From NCBI GenBank assembly GCA_006538405.1, contig BJKQ01000006.1, positions 1,697,001-1,761,000 of the forward strand: a stretch of 64,000 nt of DNA. The letters are read 5' to 3'. The position numbers were made by a program, and so were the translations under genes. The stretch comes from Hansfordia pulvinata (lineage: Eukaryota; Ascomycota; Sordariomycetes; Xylariales). This document shows positions 1 through 12,175 of this stretch, piece after piece (position 1 is the stretch's first letter; each line of letters starts with the position of its first letter). The notes under the pieces are model-generated. The model was not told the origin of the DNA. It searched no databases and worked only from the letters and a program-made list of their open reading frames with translations.

Positions 1-3000
1 AAGTACTGGTCGCTGAAGAGTACATCCATGCTGGACGGCGAGCCTCGCTGCTGCCAGCGGGCCATGACTGGCGGGGAGAGGCCTGTAGGGTCGGCTTACC
101 GCAGTGCATCTGCCGAGGCTGTTGGCTGTTGGTGGTCGGTGCGACGCAGATTGGTACCCAAGCGACCAGACGTTGGCCAGGCAGTTGAACCTCGATTTGG
201 TAAAGGATCGGGCGGGTGAAAGTAGTGGGTACTGGCCTGGAAGCTCATTGCAGGAATAGGGGCAGTGCAAGGACAGATGCTGCACTTCTGATCAGGTACT
301 CGATCCCGTTGGTTATGTACTCTCGATCGGGCCCATACAAGGTCGATGGAGAATCCACCCGGTCGCCTCAGACTGAGGAGAGTTCAGCAGGCCAACCAAC
401 ACAAGATGGAAACCTTTGCAAGAGTGGTTCAGCCGCAAGCGCGCCAACCTCACAGGGCGTTAAACCGACAGCGCTTAATCTGCTGCTCTGGAAGGCCTCA
501 GACATGCCATCACATTGTGCATGGAAATGCAGGCGCAGACTGAGAACAGACTCCGAGGTCCCGTGGTCCCCTAGGTTCTCGGAGGTAAGGTAGGTACTGC
601 CGCAGTTTGTTAGTGTCAGGGCAGAGGTCCCCACGGTCCCCTACAAGAGCCACGAGTACTCGCACCTGGACTGCAGCTCCATCTCACTGCACAAGTGCGC
701 GCCCTGTACAGCCCCGGGTCTGGCTCGGTCTGGGCCCGGCCTCCACCGGGGAGAAGGACTCGGGAGGGCTGCGGTGGCTGTCTTGGGCCGTAGCCACAGT
801 GACGAACGCCTGGGAGCGGGGCCGTGGTGGGCTGCGGGCGGTTCCTTGCGGTTTGCGGGAAAAGCGTCCCCGATGACATAATGAAGATCGTGGCGCGTAC
901 TTCAGTGTGCGAATCTGCGAGTACGGTACCTACCCAGGCAGAGCCCGGGTTCTGAAGCCACTTCTAAGGGAAACCAGCACCTTTTCAAGAATCGACCCAT
1001 CTCCAGCGCCGTCTCGCGCCGACCCGTGCCGGCCTCTGCAACCGCAACCTTCCGCTTTGTTGGGACGGCTTTGAGAGGCTGGGACGCGGGCCCAGGTCTG
1101 GGTCCAGGTCCAGGGCTGAAGCCCAGGCGTCTAAACACCCTGCATGCTGACTCGCGAAGACCTGGCCCAGGGTCCGACAAGACCGCCTCAGCTGGAAGTT
1201 GGTGGCCCATGGTTGAATTGGCGGCTTGCTGCTTCTGGCACCGAGGACGGGAATTTACTTTATGACAACCAGGTCGCTGGACCCTTCGGCCCCTTCCCCT
1301 TGCCCATCACTCTGGTGACTGGCGCGCGGGCTTGCATGGAAAAAGAGATCAGCTTGACTCAGATCTTCAACGTTGTTTCGGATGGGGGAGGTTCCGGCAT
1401 CTGAGACATGCCCGTATGCGATATATGCAGATACTCGTGGCTGATGTCACTGAGCGGGCGGGACTTTGATAGGTACATGTATCTGGTGCATCAGTCTACA
1501 GGAGAGATGGCCCAGCTCAGTAAAACGTAGAGAGTACATACCTACATCTAGAGTCCAAGTCGTCTCAAGTCCCGACTGACTCCTACCCGTCCTCCACTCA
1601 CGCCAACTTGTAAGCACCCGTGATGGCAATTCACAACATGAACTGCTTCTGCATCTCTCGATGCCCATCAAAGGTTATTGATTTATCGGGTCGAGACTCG
1701 GACCTGTGCTCGTTCTCGTATTCGTATGTACTTGTGCCGCGAGGGCGGGATCTACTTTAGCTTTGGTTGCCTATTGCGGCAACCGGCGTGGGCCCCGTGG
1801 CCCCATCATATGGCCGTCTCCACCGTCCGCACCGCCGCCGTTGTGGGCCGTCCTCTCCTCAAGAGACACGAGACCGATGAACTGTGCCATCGCTGTGCGC
1901 ATGGAGAATGGTCTTGTCATCATATCCAGACTGATGCGGCTGTTGGCACAAGCCATTGTCGACCTGGCCACCTCCTCCAGACTTTGGTATTGCTGCCCGC
2001 GTGTCCCGGCAGACTCGGACTCTGGGCAAATCCTCTCTACTTTCCCCATTCGTACAATCAAGTCAAAGTTAACTGTCCGAAATCTAACGCGGACGCCGCT
2101 CAATCTTGTTGCGAGTGCGAGTAGGTATTCGTCGACTTGCGAGGTGGGTTTTTTAGTCCCAACTGCGTGGCTGATGAGCTGCTCGGGAACTCGTCTTGAG
2201 CCTCAACAAGCGCTGACGAGTACTGCGTGCGAGCAGCCACACGGCCCATTTCCGGCCCAGCCACTCCAACACGAATCATTTTTAGTGTCAGTCATTGTCC
2301 GCGAAGGCTTGCCCTTCCCTCGGTTTCCTGTCACGGTCCCCATCCTATTCTTGTTTCCGCGTCGCACCGGCCCGCCACCACGTGCGACGCCGACGCCGAT
2401 GCCGCTCTCGGCGCATCTCGGATCCCGGCAGAGTGTCACCACGTCACCACGCCCACGCCGCAGCACCGCATCGTGTCTGGTCTTGGCGATCCAGGGCGTT
2501 CGTGGCGGCTTCTATCTACGAGACTCGAGCCCGAGCAAAGCCGGGCACATTCGCGTCGGGACTACAGCCAGAGCGCAGGCAGCGCAGTCCCCGGTCGACG
2601 GCGGCGTCTTACCCCCGACCAGGCGTGATGCTACGGTGGCAAGCAGTGGACTTGGCTGCCGTCTCGGCTTCGCGCAGGATCTCTCTCCGTGGTACGTGTA
2701 CGAGTACACGGCAAGCTGAAGATGAGGCTGCACGGGTGCCAAGGAAGGGATGGACAACCTTAATTTCACTCGAGAAGCTAGCGACACCTTGAGCGACATG
2801 AAGCTTTGCTTCTTTTCTCCATCAGTCAGTACGGGTACTCGTATAGCTACAGCTATAGCTACAGCCCGCGACCCGACTCAAGTCACTCCGTGACTCCCTC
2901 CCTCATCAGATCCAGGAACCAAGACAAGCATACGAGTAGCCAGCCGGCCAATGAGATGAGGGCCCCCCTTTCATCTTGCACAGATCACAGCCATGCAGGG

Positions 3001-3236
3001 GCGCAGCAGAGCACGAGTACTCGTACACGTAGAGGATAGCTCCTGTGTTCCTGCGCACGAGCGGGACGAGTATGTCTGCTCGGCCATGGACTGCCATAAG
3101 TAAGGAGCTGGACCGCCTCGTGCAACTCCAATAAAGAGCAGCGTCATACCGTCACACTGTGGCACGGTGGACTCGGGCTCGGGTCGCGTTCTCATCAGCC
3201 GCCGTGAACGCCCGCAACCCTGTGATCGGGAATAAA

Positions 3237-3237
<1 letters not shown>

Positions 3238-3291
<54 letters not shown>
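3238..3291. repeat. (CTG)18 trinucleotide repeat
   Basis: Eighteen uninterrupted CTG units, then CTC and two more CTG. All reading frames across it are open (poly-Ala, poly-Ser, poly-Leu types), which explains several spurious frames here. No gene is recognised around it. Confidence 0.95.
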
Positions 3292-3295
<4 letters not shown>

Positions 3296-4892
3296 TGCTG
3301 CGATCGATGGTCTGCTGAATACGAAGCCTGGCATCCGCCATCGGACCACTCGCGCTGTCACGGCCTCCAGCCCTCCGGCCCACCTTTCCAACCCGATCAC
3401 CACAGAAGACGACATTATGAGTTGAGTTTACCCCTCCACGAGGATGCTCCCATGAAGGCGCGCCGGCACGCTCTTCCGGGAGCAGTGCCTACCTACTGCC
3501 AATCGAGGACCGAATACTTCTCGCACACCCCCAGCGCTCCTCTCGGGCGCCCAATGATGGGCAGCGAGGGTTGCCGAGACGCAGGCTACTGCAGTGCCGA
3601 TCTGTCTTGGGCGCGGGGATGATGCAAGCCCAGACATGCAAATTTCCACTCTCGAAGGGGGGTTACTCGTAGAGGGCCACTCACCAGTGCGAATGAGACT
3701 CTTATCAGCTTCTCACTGCAGAGAGACTGCGCAGAGCTGAATCTTACCTCTTCTTCTTCTCATCACTCCCCCTTCCGCCTCCTCGCAAACCCCCCCGCAT
3801 TTTCTATCTCCATGGGATGTCTACGAGTTGCTGCCTCGCGAGGCCGCAGGTGATGATGGCGCCACGGCATGCTACGTTAGCTAGCTGCTGACCGGAGGGG
3901 ATCATGGCGTTTTCTTACTCGCACTTGGCGTTACGAGTGGGGGAAGGCCGGGCAGGAGCTGACCAGAGCCGGCATCACGAGATGTTCCCGGATACACGTA
4001 GTCCGCACGCACGATACGAGAGAAGTATCCTGGGAAATGCCGACACCACCGAGCAAGCAAAGCCTCCAGCGCGCACGGCGCAGTCACGCATCGACGCCGC
4101 CGTGGCCAGCCTGTGTTACACTTCCCCTCCGCCAGACAGAGAGCCTCTTCTAATACGGGGGGCTTTGATGCACGATCCAATATAACCAGGTCACACGCCG
4201 CCAAAGCTGACGGAGGGGGGGGCTGTAGCTGTCGGCTGTGAGGGTATACTCATAGTCTGGTCCCGCTTCTCACTTGCAGTGGACGAAAGTATTGAATCGT
4301 GAACCAACAAGGAAATAAGGAAAAAGAGAAAAAAGAAAGAAAGAATAAAAAGAGAAGCCTTCCCAGCGGAGAACCCTGAACCTGGAATCTGCGCCGTTCT
4401 CGTACCGCGCTCAGCCTCGATCGCGCCGTAGCCGATTGGCCCCCCTCCCCCCCCCCCCTCTTCCCTTGTCCCTGGTCTTTCTCTGTTCTTTTTTCCTTCA
4501 CTGTCCCCTCACGCGTTGACACCCTTTTTCTTTTCAGGGTAATGGGCGATACGACGTCACAGACTGGTTTTCCGAGTCCCGCGGTGGGAGGTAGGGAAAA
4601 AGTCAAGGGCGGGGGTGGGGGACGAGTGATGTGGCGTGTGGCGTTTTCCTTTCTTTCCTTCTTGGCCTTTTACGAGTATCACCCCGGCGGCGACGGCGCG
4701 GGCACTATTGACTTTTGCTTGAGGCTCGGCGACGCGGGACGGGGAGCGGGGGGTGGGAACCCGCGAACCGCAAAAGACGCCGGCGGCTTAGGGAGAGAGG
4801 GCGGCGGCCCCATTGGACGCAGCAGGGCGCGTCACAGCTCACAGCTCGGCGCCCGCCTTTCTGACGCGCATCAGCCGCACCGCCCTTGTTCT

Positions 4893-4905
4893 TGTGTGTG
4901 TGTGT

Positions 4906-4959
<54 letters not shown>
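4893..4959. repeat. Compound (TG)n(TC)n(GC)n microsatellite
   Basis: A TG run passes directly into a TC run of about 20 units and then a short GC run. It is intergenic. Confidence 0.95.
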
Positions 4960-5385
4960 TTTAGTGCCGTGCAGCTGCGTCCGAGTAATCGTAGAGCGGG
5001 GGAAGATGGCGGGGAGGAGGGGGACCCGAAAGTCGTCGTCCTCGGCAACGCAACGCGGTTGTGTATAGGGGTGTGTGTAGGCGTGTGTAAGACACAGGCA
5101 GAGTGGGGTGTTACGAGTGGGCAGTATGGTATTGTTCAAAATATTATGGCTTGGCTGCAATTACCCGGTGGTGCTTCATGGTTCACATCTGTGGTTCGTG
5201 AGGTAAGCAATAGAAGGGTTCGCGTCTTCTTCTTCTTCTTCTACCCTTCCCCCAATCCAAGCCAAGCCACGGCACGCGCGACGAAAGCAAGCAAGCCAAT
5301 ATCGCAGGGCGCCGATCACTGTCTGCCTGTCTGACCAGCTCCCACCCGCACCCCCCTTCCCCCATCACACACGCCCCCCCTTTCG

Positions 5386-5410
5386 GAGGCGAGGCGAGGC
5401 GAGGCGAGGC
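5386..5410. repeat. (GAGGC)5 tandem repeat
   Basis: Five head-to-tail copies of the pentamer GAGGC in the intergenic DNA upstream of the deacetylase gene. Confidence 0.9.
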
Positions 5411-5899
5411 TTCGACGACATGCGATCCCCGTCGGCAGACGGCAGTAGAGCATGCGAGGCCACCTTGGCTCTGCAGTAGCATGCAACGCAGCCAGGACGA
5501 GTATGACGCCCCCTGGGTCACATTACGCCTGTTACTCTCGGCCTTCTCGCTCCAGATACCGTCTATAAGCCGGCCCGAACAAAAGTATCAAAGGTAATCT
5601 AGAATCGAAGGGGCCAGGATAAACACCAAGCACGCATACGAGATGCATAGTGAACAGGGTGGGTATAAGTACACGAGCAGTCCCCCGAGCCTCGGGCCTC
5701 CCCCCCCTCCGAAGCATCGCCCAAGTTTCTTCTGCTGGTGCTCGCACCTCGAACCCTTCTTCGCTCGTCGACTCTCTTCCCTCTCTCCACGGCTACTTTT
5801 CTTCGGCTGCAGCAGAGACATTTCCGAGAGGACACAACCCTCTCCTCTCCCCCCCCCCCCCCCCTTTCTTGGTCATCGGAACAGGAGACGAGAATCAAG

Positions 5900-6966
5900 A
5901 TGGTCCCACGCGCCCTCCTCCTCGCCCTGCCGGCCGTCATGGCCCCCCTTCTCACCAGCGCTGCCTCCATCCCCCGAAACGACGACGCCGGCGGCCCCCC
6001 TCCCCGCGGAGGAGCCCCATATCCGCCCGCCAGGAGGAAGAAACCGCCGCCGCCGACGACGACGACGACGACGACGAGCCCGTCACACCAGCGGCAGCGG
6101 ACACCCCGCGCCCGGCCCTGGGCCCCGTGCCCTACGGCGTCGACATCCGGAGCTGCACGGTGCCGGGCAAGGTGGCCCTGACGTACGACGACGGGCCGGG
6201 CCCCTACACGGCGCGCCTGCTGGACATCCTGGGCGAAGCGGGGGCCCGCGCGACCTTCTTCGTCGTGGGCACGCAGGTCGACGCTTACCCGGGGCTGGCG
6301 GCCGAGGCCAGGGCGCGGGGCCACCAGGTCGGCAGCCACACGTACACGCACGCGGACCTCGAGGCCCTGTCGACGGAGCAGCGCCGCGCCGAGGTCGTCC
6401 AGAACGAGGAGGTGCTGGCCCGCGAGCTCGGCGGCGTCTTCCCGACCTACCTGCGGCCCCCGTACACCAGCTGCTCCGCCGCGTGCGTGCAGGACCTGGG
6501 CGATCTGGGGTACCACGTGGTATGTTCTTTTCTTTCTCCTATATCTATTCACACTCATCATCTCTATATCCCCCTCATGTCTCCCATCACCAACCATAAA
6601 GCCGTTCAAGACCCTTCAACGGCGCGGGAGACACAAAACACCCTGTCAAATTTCCCGAACTTCGTAACTTACAAAAAGGGGGCGCAATAGGCCAACTACG
6701 ACGTCGACACCAAGGACTACCTGGAGGACTACGAGTTCGCGCGCAACGCCTTCAGCAGCGCGCTGGCCTCGGGGAGCCCGGCCTCGGGCTCCTCCTTCAT
6801 CTCCCTCGAGCACGACATCCACCAGCAGACCGTCGAGTCCTTCACCCAGTTCCTGCTCGACACCGCCCGCGGCGACGGCTACGACCTCGTCACCATGGGC
6901 GAGTGCCTCGGCGACCCGCCCGCCAACTGGTACCGCGACGCCGCCACGGGGCAGGCCGCTGGTTGA
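5900..6966 (+). CDS. Polysaccharide (chitin) deacetylase, one intron, -1 frameshift near the N-terminus
   Basis: The protein is a NodB-type carbohydrate esterase family 4 enzyme, expected to remove acetyl groups from chitin or related wall polysaccharide outside the cell. ATG at 5900 opens a signal peptide (MVPRALLLALPAVMAPLL...). The catalytic domain lies one frame over and shows TYDDGP (about 6182), the metal-binding GSHTYTH (about 6331) and RPPY. An intron runs 6520-6690 (donor gtatgt, acceptor atag), after which the frame continues to TGA at 6964-6966; expected length is about 298 residues. The signal peptide and catalytic domain are in different frames. The switch must fall before the acidic linker (DDDDDDDEP), probably in one of the C runs at 5971-5975 or 5995-6000, and equals the loss of one base. 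A short Asp repeat follows the signal peptide. Family call is secure; chitin as substrate is inferred. Confidence 0.85.
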
Positions 6967-8663
6967 ATTTTGATTTTTTTCTTTCTTGGCTGGGGAAGGG
7001 GTTTTCTGTGCTCTTTTTTTTTTTTTTCGCTCTTCGTTGACCAGGACCAGGTTGTGTGTTGGTTGCGGTCTCGGGGGGGTTTTTCTCTTTGGAGAGTGTT
7101 TTCTTCTTCTATTTCTCTTTGAAAGCGGCTGCTTGACATGAACCGGTTTGCTTTGATCCAGGTTGGTCCGGATGGTCCGGAAGGGAGACGGGTGTTTCGA
7201 TCTGGATTCTTTCTATCCCCGCGCTGCGTCTCCTGGAAGACGGGCGGTTTGTGATATATGACGATGATGGTTGATGATGATTATGATACTATTAGCGGCT
7301 GAATGCTCTCCTGTACCTCTACGCTTTGTATGTAATTCTTGATATCCGACTCATGCAGCAGCTGCCGATCTATTGTTCGCCGATTTATGAGTACCAGTTG
7401 TCTTTTTGTGGTCGTGGTTCCACTTTAAGCACTTCCAGTCTGCGTCATTCCCGACATGCAGAGACGGCGAGCTACCCTGGTAGAGGCCTACCCTCACAGA
7501 CAAAGCAGGCAGGCCTGCAACCCGAAAATCCCCAGTGTACCTGCGCAATGTGCTACGACTAATTTAGTTGCCACTTTGTCCTCTGTGGATTTCGTTTTTG
7601 GGGTTGTTAAACCGCGAAGGCCACCTGATGTTCTATGTTGAAGGAGAGGAACGAGATTACTATTAACGGCGGTAAGTGAGACGGCGAGAATTACTACCAA
7701 AGCCGCATGAGGGCATGCAGGACAATAAATTGTCCGGCGCGCGGAATAACTCGACAGACGCGGTCGGACGCGATTTGGATGGGAATCAGATAGGTGTTGA
7801 ATCGTTTCTCGTGACGTTTCTCTATTCTATGCATATGAGCCTATTCGGCGGGTATCTCGCTCTAAAATCAATGTGAATAAAATCAATGTGACCTCCTTGT
7901 CAACACACGCACAGCTCCCACGAAGCTGCGGGTGGCATGGCCCCTTCTCTCTCGGGACGGTGGTGTGTCCCTGAGCATTGTTTGTTCAAGGGACAGGATT
8001 CGCAACCCCCAAGGCCAAACCTGGAAAGAGGTGGCGGTGGTGGGAACCAAGACGCCAAAGTCTGCTTCTCTCAGCCACTCCACCGGGGACTGAATTTGCC
8101 GCTGCCACCCTCTCCAAACTTCGCGGCGGCGACCTCCCTTCATGGCACAGGGTGCAGCTTCTGCGGCATCTCGACGCGAGGAGGTTTCCGCCTGGCGCGC
8201 CCATCCGCGTCTCGGAAGCACCAGTCCCTCGTTCCGCAGACACACAGGGCAGGCACAGACCGACAGTGCGAGACCAGACTCCCGGGCCGTCCCAGCGCAG
8301 CTTCGGGGCGCCTTGCTTGCCCCGCGGCGGCGCATGTGGGCACGTCCCGCGTCCCGCGTGCGCCGCGCTGCACCCATGTCTCGGGTGGCGGGATTTCTTA
8401 CCTCGGGCACGAGGTAGTCCGGGTAAGGTAGTGGGCGGATCCGGCGCGAGGCTTTCCGTGCTCCGCTGCCGCCTGGCGCGATCCAGGGCACACAATAATC
8501 AGACGCGCCCGGGGTTAGTTGTGGGGGATCCTGCTCCGCCCATCATTCCCTCCTTCTCGTGCCCCCGTCGGTCGCGGTCGATTACTCGTCTGGTTGTTAC
8601 CATTCATCCTGGGTTCTTTCATCGGGCAACGGTGTGCACACACACACACACACACAATTTCCC
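6967..8663. other. Intergenic region, no gene recognised
   Basis: The 3' side of the deacetylase gene is T-rich and AT-richer than its surroundings to about 7.9 kb. The remainder is GC-rich with overlapping frames on both strands but no domain. A CA repeat lies at about 8637-8657, just past the stop codon of the reverse-strand membrane-protein gene. Confidence 0.5.
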
Positions 8664-9817
8664 TCACCCGGCAGACACAGGACTGACGGCGACGGCCTGC
8701 TTGTTGTCCCTCGCGGCTCCGGCTCCGGCTCCGGGCCCACCGCCGACAACGTCAGAGTAGCGGACCTCGCGGGCCTTGGCGCGGCGGCGGCGGCGCAGGT
8801 GCAGGTGGATGAGGACGGTGGTGCTGGCGATGACGAGGATGAGGACGCTGGCGATGATGAGGGCGAGGGCCCAGACGGGGAAGGCGGTGGCGACGGGGCT
8901 GATGGTCAGCTCGCTCCAGACGCGGACGAAGTCGGTGGGGTCGGGCCCGTAGCGGGCGCGCAGGCCGTCGGCGAAGGGCACCGAGGCCAGGTCGCCCGAG
9001 TACAGCGCCAGCTGCTGCATCATCTCCTCCCCGGCGTCGCCCGGCAGGGCGTAGATGGGGACCCGGTCCTCGGCGATCCAGGAGCCCCGGCCGCCCCTGT
9101 CCCACAGGGGGTCGTCTCGCCCGGGGGCCTCGAGGGGGCCCGACCCGGGGACGTAGACGAGGAGGGCGCGGACGGGGTCCTTGGTGACGGCTCGGTAGTA
9201 GGACTCGGTGCAGGCGGGGCCCAGCCAGGGGACGAGGGCGACGAGGTTGTACTCGGCGTTGGGCAGGTCGGTGAAGCGGGTGACGTTGGCGGGCACGCGG
9301 GCTTCGGCCAGCGCGTGGCACGGGTCGTTGGCCGCCAGCGTCGGCACGTACGTCAGCCCTTGCAGCTTGCCGCCCTCCTGCGGCGCGTAGCTGTCGGCCA
9401 GCATCGTCATGTTCTGCGTGAACTGCGTCGAGTAGGTGAGTTCGGGCTGTTCCATGTGGAGGTTAGCTGGTCAGATGTCATCAAATGTACCAGACATGAT
9501 GGAGAGAGGTATTTGATGCAAGTAAGGGGGCTTTGGCTTGCGGGAGGGAGGTTGTCGCTTCAAACGGGTTGTCGCTTCAAACGGGTTGACGCTTCACACA
9601 AAGGGATGTCGACTTGACGTACAGCAGATTGGGTGATGTTGCGCACAATGGTGCTGTTTTCCACCGGGTCGCCGTAGAACGACGGGTTGCCCACCAGGAA
9701 GCTGTCGAGAGTCGGATTAGCCAGGGCTTCACTTGGATTCCCGCAGAGGCGCATTATCACCGCAGCACAAGCAGCAGTGGCAGCGAGGGCAGCGACGACG
9801 ATAATAACCATGGTCAC
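8664..9817 (-). CDS. Single-pass PA/TM-type membrane protein lacking a RING domain
   Basis: Read on the minus strand, exon 1 is 9817-9623 (65 codons) and exon 2 is 9446-8664 (261 codons), joined in phase 0 across an intron with donor gtacgt and acceptor acag; about 326 residues in total. The N-terminus is a hydrophobic signal-anchor. The luminal part (for example NLVALVPWLGPACTESYYRA and MMQQLALYSGD) resembles the protease-associated region of fungal PA-TM-RING proteins, which are usually ubiquitin ligases of the endomembrane system. A strong transmembrane segment (PVWALALIIASVLILVIAST) is followed by an Arg-rich stop-transfer. The protein then ends after about 45 Gly/Ala-rich residues with no Cys/His RING pattern. 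No RING coding was found further downstream, so it is either a ligase-less paralogue or a truncated copy. Family assignment is from remembered resemblance only. Confidence 0.6.
9551..9596. repeat. 17-bp minisatellite, 2.7 copies, inside an intron
   Basis: Two exact head-to-tail copies of a 17-bp unit beginning GTTGTCGCTTC, plus a partial third with one change (GTTGAC). It lies wholly within the intron of the PA/TM protein gene. Confidence 0.9.
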
Positions 9818-9937
9818 GGATCAAAGGCGCGCGCTTGGGGCAGAAGGTATGACGCAAGCGACGGCGCCCTCCCTTCCCTTCCCTTCCTTTCCCTGGCCGA
9901 CCGGCCGAGCAGCCTCGAGAGAAAGGGAGGGCGGGGT

Positions 9938-9939
<2 letters not shown>

Positions 9940-9978
<39 letters not shown>

Positions 9979-9993
9979 AACAACAACAACAAA
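9940..9993. repeat. (ACG)n(ACA)n triplet repeat
   Basis: An ACG run that passes into ACA triplets, about 120-175 bp upstream of the start codon of the reverse-strand PA/TM gene, so in its promoter or leader. Confidence 0.9.
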
Positions 9994-10153
9994 CTTACAT
10001 GACATTTTGAAGCATTGAGAGGGCTGTGGCTTGCGTCGTCAGCGACCAGCCAGCTGACGGGTGATTGGGGAGGGCAGCAGCAGCAAAGAGTCGGGCAGGG
10101 TGTGTGGGTTGGCGATGGGGCAGCAGCAGACGGCGACAACCAGCAACACCATG

Positions 10154-10216
10154 ATGAATGGATGATGGATGGATGGACGGATGGATGAACGAACGAACGA
10201 ACGAACAAACGAACAA
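10154..10216. repeat. GGAT / GAAC tetranucleotide repeat block
   Basis: Imperfect GGAT units followed by about five GAAC units and degenerate continuations. Intergenic. Confidence 0.85.
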
Positions 10217-12155
10217 CTTGCCGCCGCCGCTACTGCCGCTGCCGCTGCCGCTGCTGCCTCGTGTGCCGCGGAGAAATGGAAAAAGGTACGGGTACGGAGG
10301 AGGAGGAGGAGAAGGAGGCCCGACTCACCATGGTCTTGGTATTTCTTGGTATTCCACCGCGGCATCAGCTGCCAAGATGTCTGCCGGCGAATGCCCAGCG
10401 CAATGGCGCATCGGCGGACCGGGGCAGCAGGGTTTCTGTTATTAATGGTAAGGTAAGGTAGGTGGGCAAGGTAACCAGTCTACCGAGTAGCCAGAGCGTG
10501 CACAACCGCCCGGCAGTCGTCCATGAGGCAGGCCTTTTTTTTTTTTTTATCAATATCCCTGGTCTTTTTCTTGTTTTGTTTACGAGATGGCAGCAATGGA
10601 AGGAGGAATCAATTGCTTCACAGCTGGGTTGGTTGGTGGGCAGCAGTGGTAAGACTCGCAGCAGCAGCAGTAGCAGTAGTCGTAGTGGTGGGGGATGCCG
10701 TGAACCACCAACGACTCGGCAAAAGAAAGTATTGGGAAGTGGCCAAGAGATACGAAACGAGGACTCGCAGTACGCGTAGTAAGGAGGAGAACGAAAGAGA
10801 GACAGAGGGAGGGCGAGAGCAAGAGCGAGAGCGAGAGAGCTGATGGGTGTCGCGTGTACATGTAGGAAGGTCGGGTCGTGGTGGATGTGATTACCACCAG
10901 CTCCTTTACTGCCTACGATCTACCTCTGCGACCGTTACTTGCCATCGAGTTGGTCTTTTGTTCTCTCCAGCTTTCGATGCGTCTCCATCGTTTCTCCCTC
11001 CCCGGAAACCTGCCCCTCTCTCACTCTCTCACTGTCTTTCTCCCCACATCCCGGCTCATCAGCTTCTCCTTCTCCTTCTCTTCTGCATGTCTTTTGTCTC
11101 CTCTTTTCTTTCTCTCCCGTACTCGTGGTAGTGGCAAAAAGAAAGAAAAAAGCCCAAGCGGGCACGCCTGCCTGCCAAGGCCTTGGGATGGTCTCCCTCG
11201 TTTGCCCGTCGCCGTCTCGTGCGCCTTGGCTGTGGAGAGGGAAGCGCTTGGCGGGCCCGTTGGAGTTTGGCCCTCGCTATTTTTGCATGGCCAATGTCTT
11301 GGCTTGGACATTACTACGGAGTTGTACGAGTTTCCTACGAGTAGCCAGGCTCTGTGGCTCTCTCCCTCTCACCCGCCCTGCTTACCTATCCTCTCTCTCT
11401 CGTTGCCTGCCTGCTTTCGTGGCAAATCCGCGCCCATGTGCCGGCGGAGCTCTGACGTAGCCCGTCCCCAATATCCCCATCCCCAGCACATCCCAAGCCC
11501 ACCAGCACTGGAACGAGTAGAGACCGGAATGACTGGTTACAGGTGAGAGGTCCGCTTATTTGACCAGACCGCACAGTGGGACGCGACAACGACAACGACA
11601 ACGACGACGACGTCGGCACCGCGCACGACCGATCACGCCTGCCAAGACGCCACCAAGCCGGGGTTCCCCTTCGATCCGGCTTCGATTCCCCTTCGGTCGA
11701 GCCTTTCCAGTCCAGCGCCCAGCGCCAACGGGATCGGATCTGCCCACGGCCGCGACCCATCCCGCCCCGCCGCGGACTTATTCGTGCGAGTACACGTCTC
11801 CCCTCTCTCTCTGTGTCGCGTGACCAGCCGAGCGGTGCAGTCCCATCGCCACCACCCCGTCGTCATAATTCCCCTCTCTCGACTTTCTGCTTTGGATCAC
11901 CGCCGTCGCTCGGCCAAGAAGCACAATTTTTTGGAAATCGAATAAGAGAGAGGCGAGGGAAAAATACCGCAACACCGTTCCGTTGCGCCCTCTCTCCCTC
12001 TCTCTCCCTCTCGCCAGACCACCAGCCACCCAGACACCCACCCCAGAGTGTCGGACACATCTGTCGCCAACCCGGAGGAGGGGCTGTGCCAGGCCGATCA
12101 GCTTTCACCGACCGATCTGCTGCGGCCGGCCGCGTAACGCAGGTGGCGAGTCGGT

Positions 12156-12175
12156 GCTTGCTTGCTTGCTTGCTT
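12156..12175. repeat. (GCTT)5 tandem repeat
   Basis: Five tandem GCTT units in intergenic DNA. Confidence 0.85.

Larger units (their letters stand above)
1..5899. other. Gene-poor, microsatellite-rich intergenic region
   Basis: No open frame here has a recognisable domain, convincing codon bias or a plausible splice model, so I call no gene. The stretch holds a CTG repeat, a TG/TC/GC compound repeat, a GAGGC tandem repeat, poly-C tracts and at least six copies of the octamer TACGAGTA or its complement (for example 2699-2706, 2836-2843, 2931-2938, 3018-3025, 3664-3671, 4671-4678). The last few hundred bases (about 5,700-5,899), rich in CT and C runs, probably form the promoter and leader of the deacetylase that follows. 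Confidence 0.6.

Noticed and set aside
1706..2719. A 337-codon open frame on the plus strand and a 110-codon minus-strand frame inside it
   Set aside because: No domain, no signal, mixed low-complexity composition and overlap on both strands. GC bias and lack of stop codons explain them.
7883..8760. Overlapping long frames on both strands, checked for a RING domain downstream of the PA/TM gene
   Set aside because: No CX2C...CXH pattern of a RING was found; they look like GC-driven shadows.
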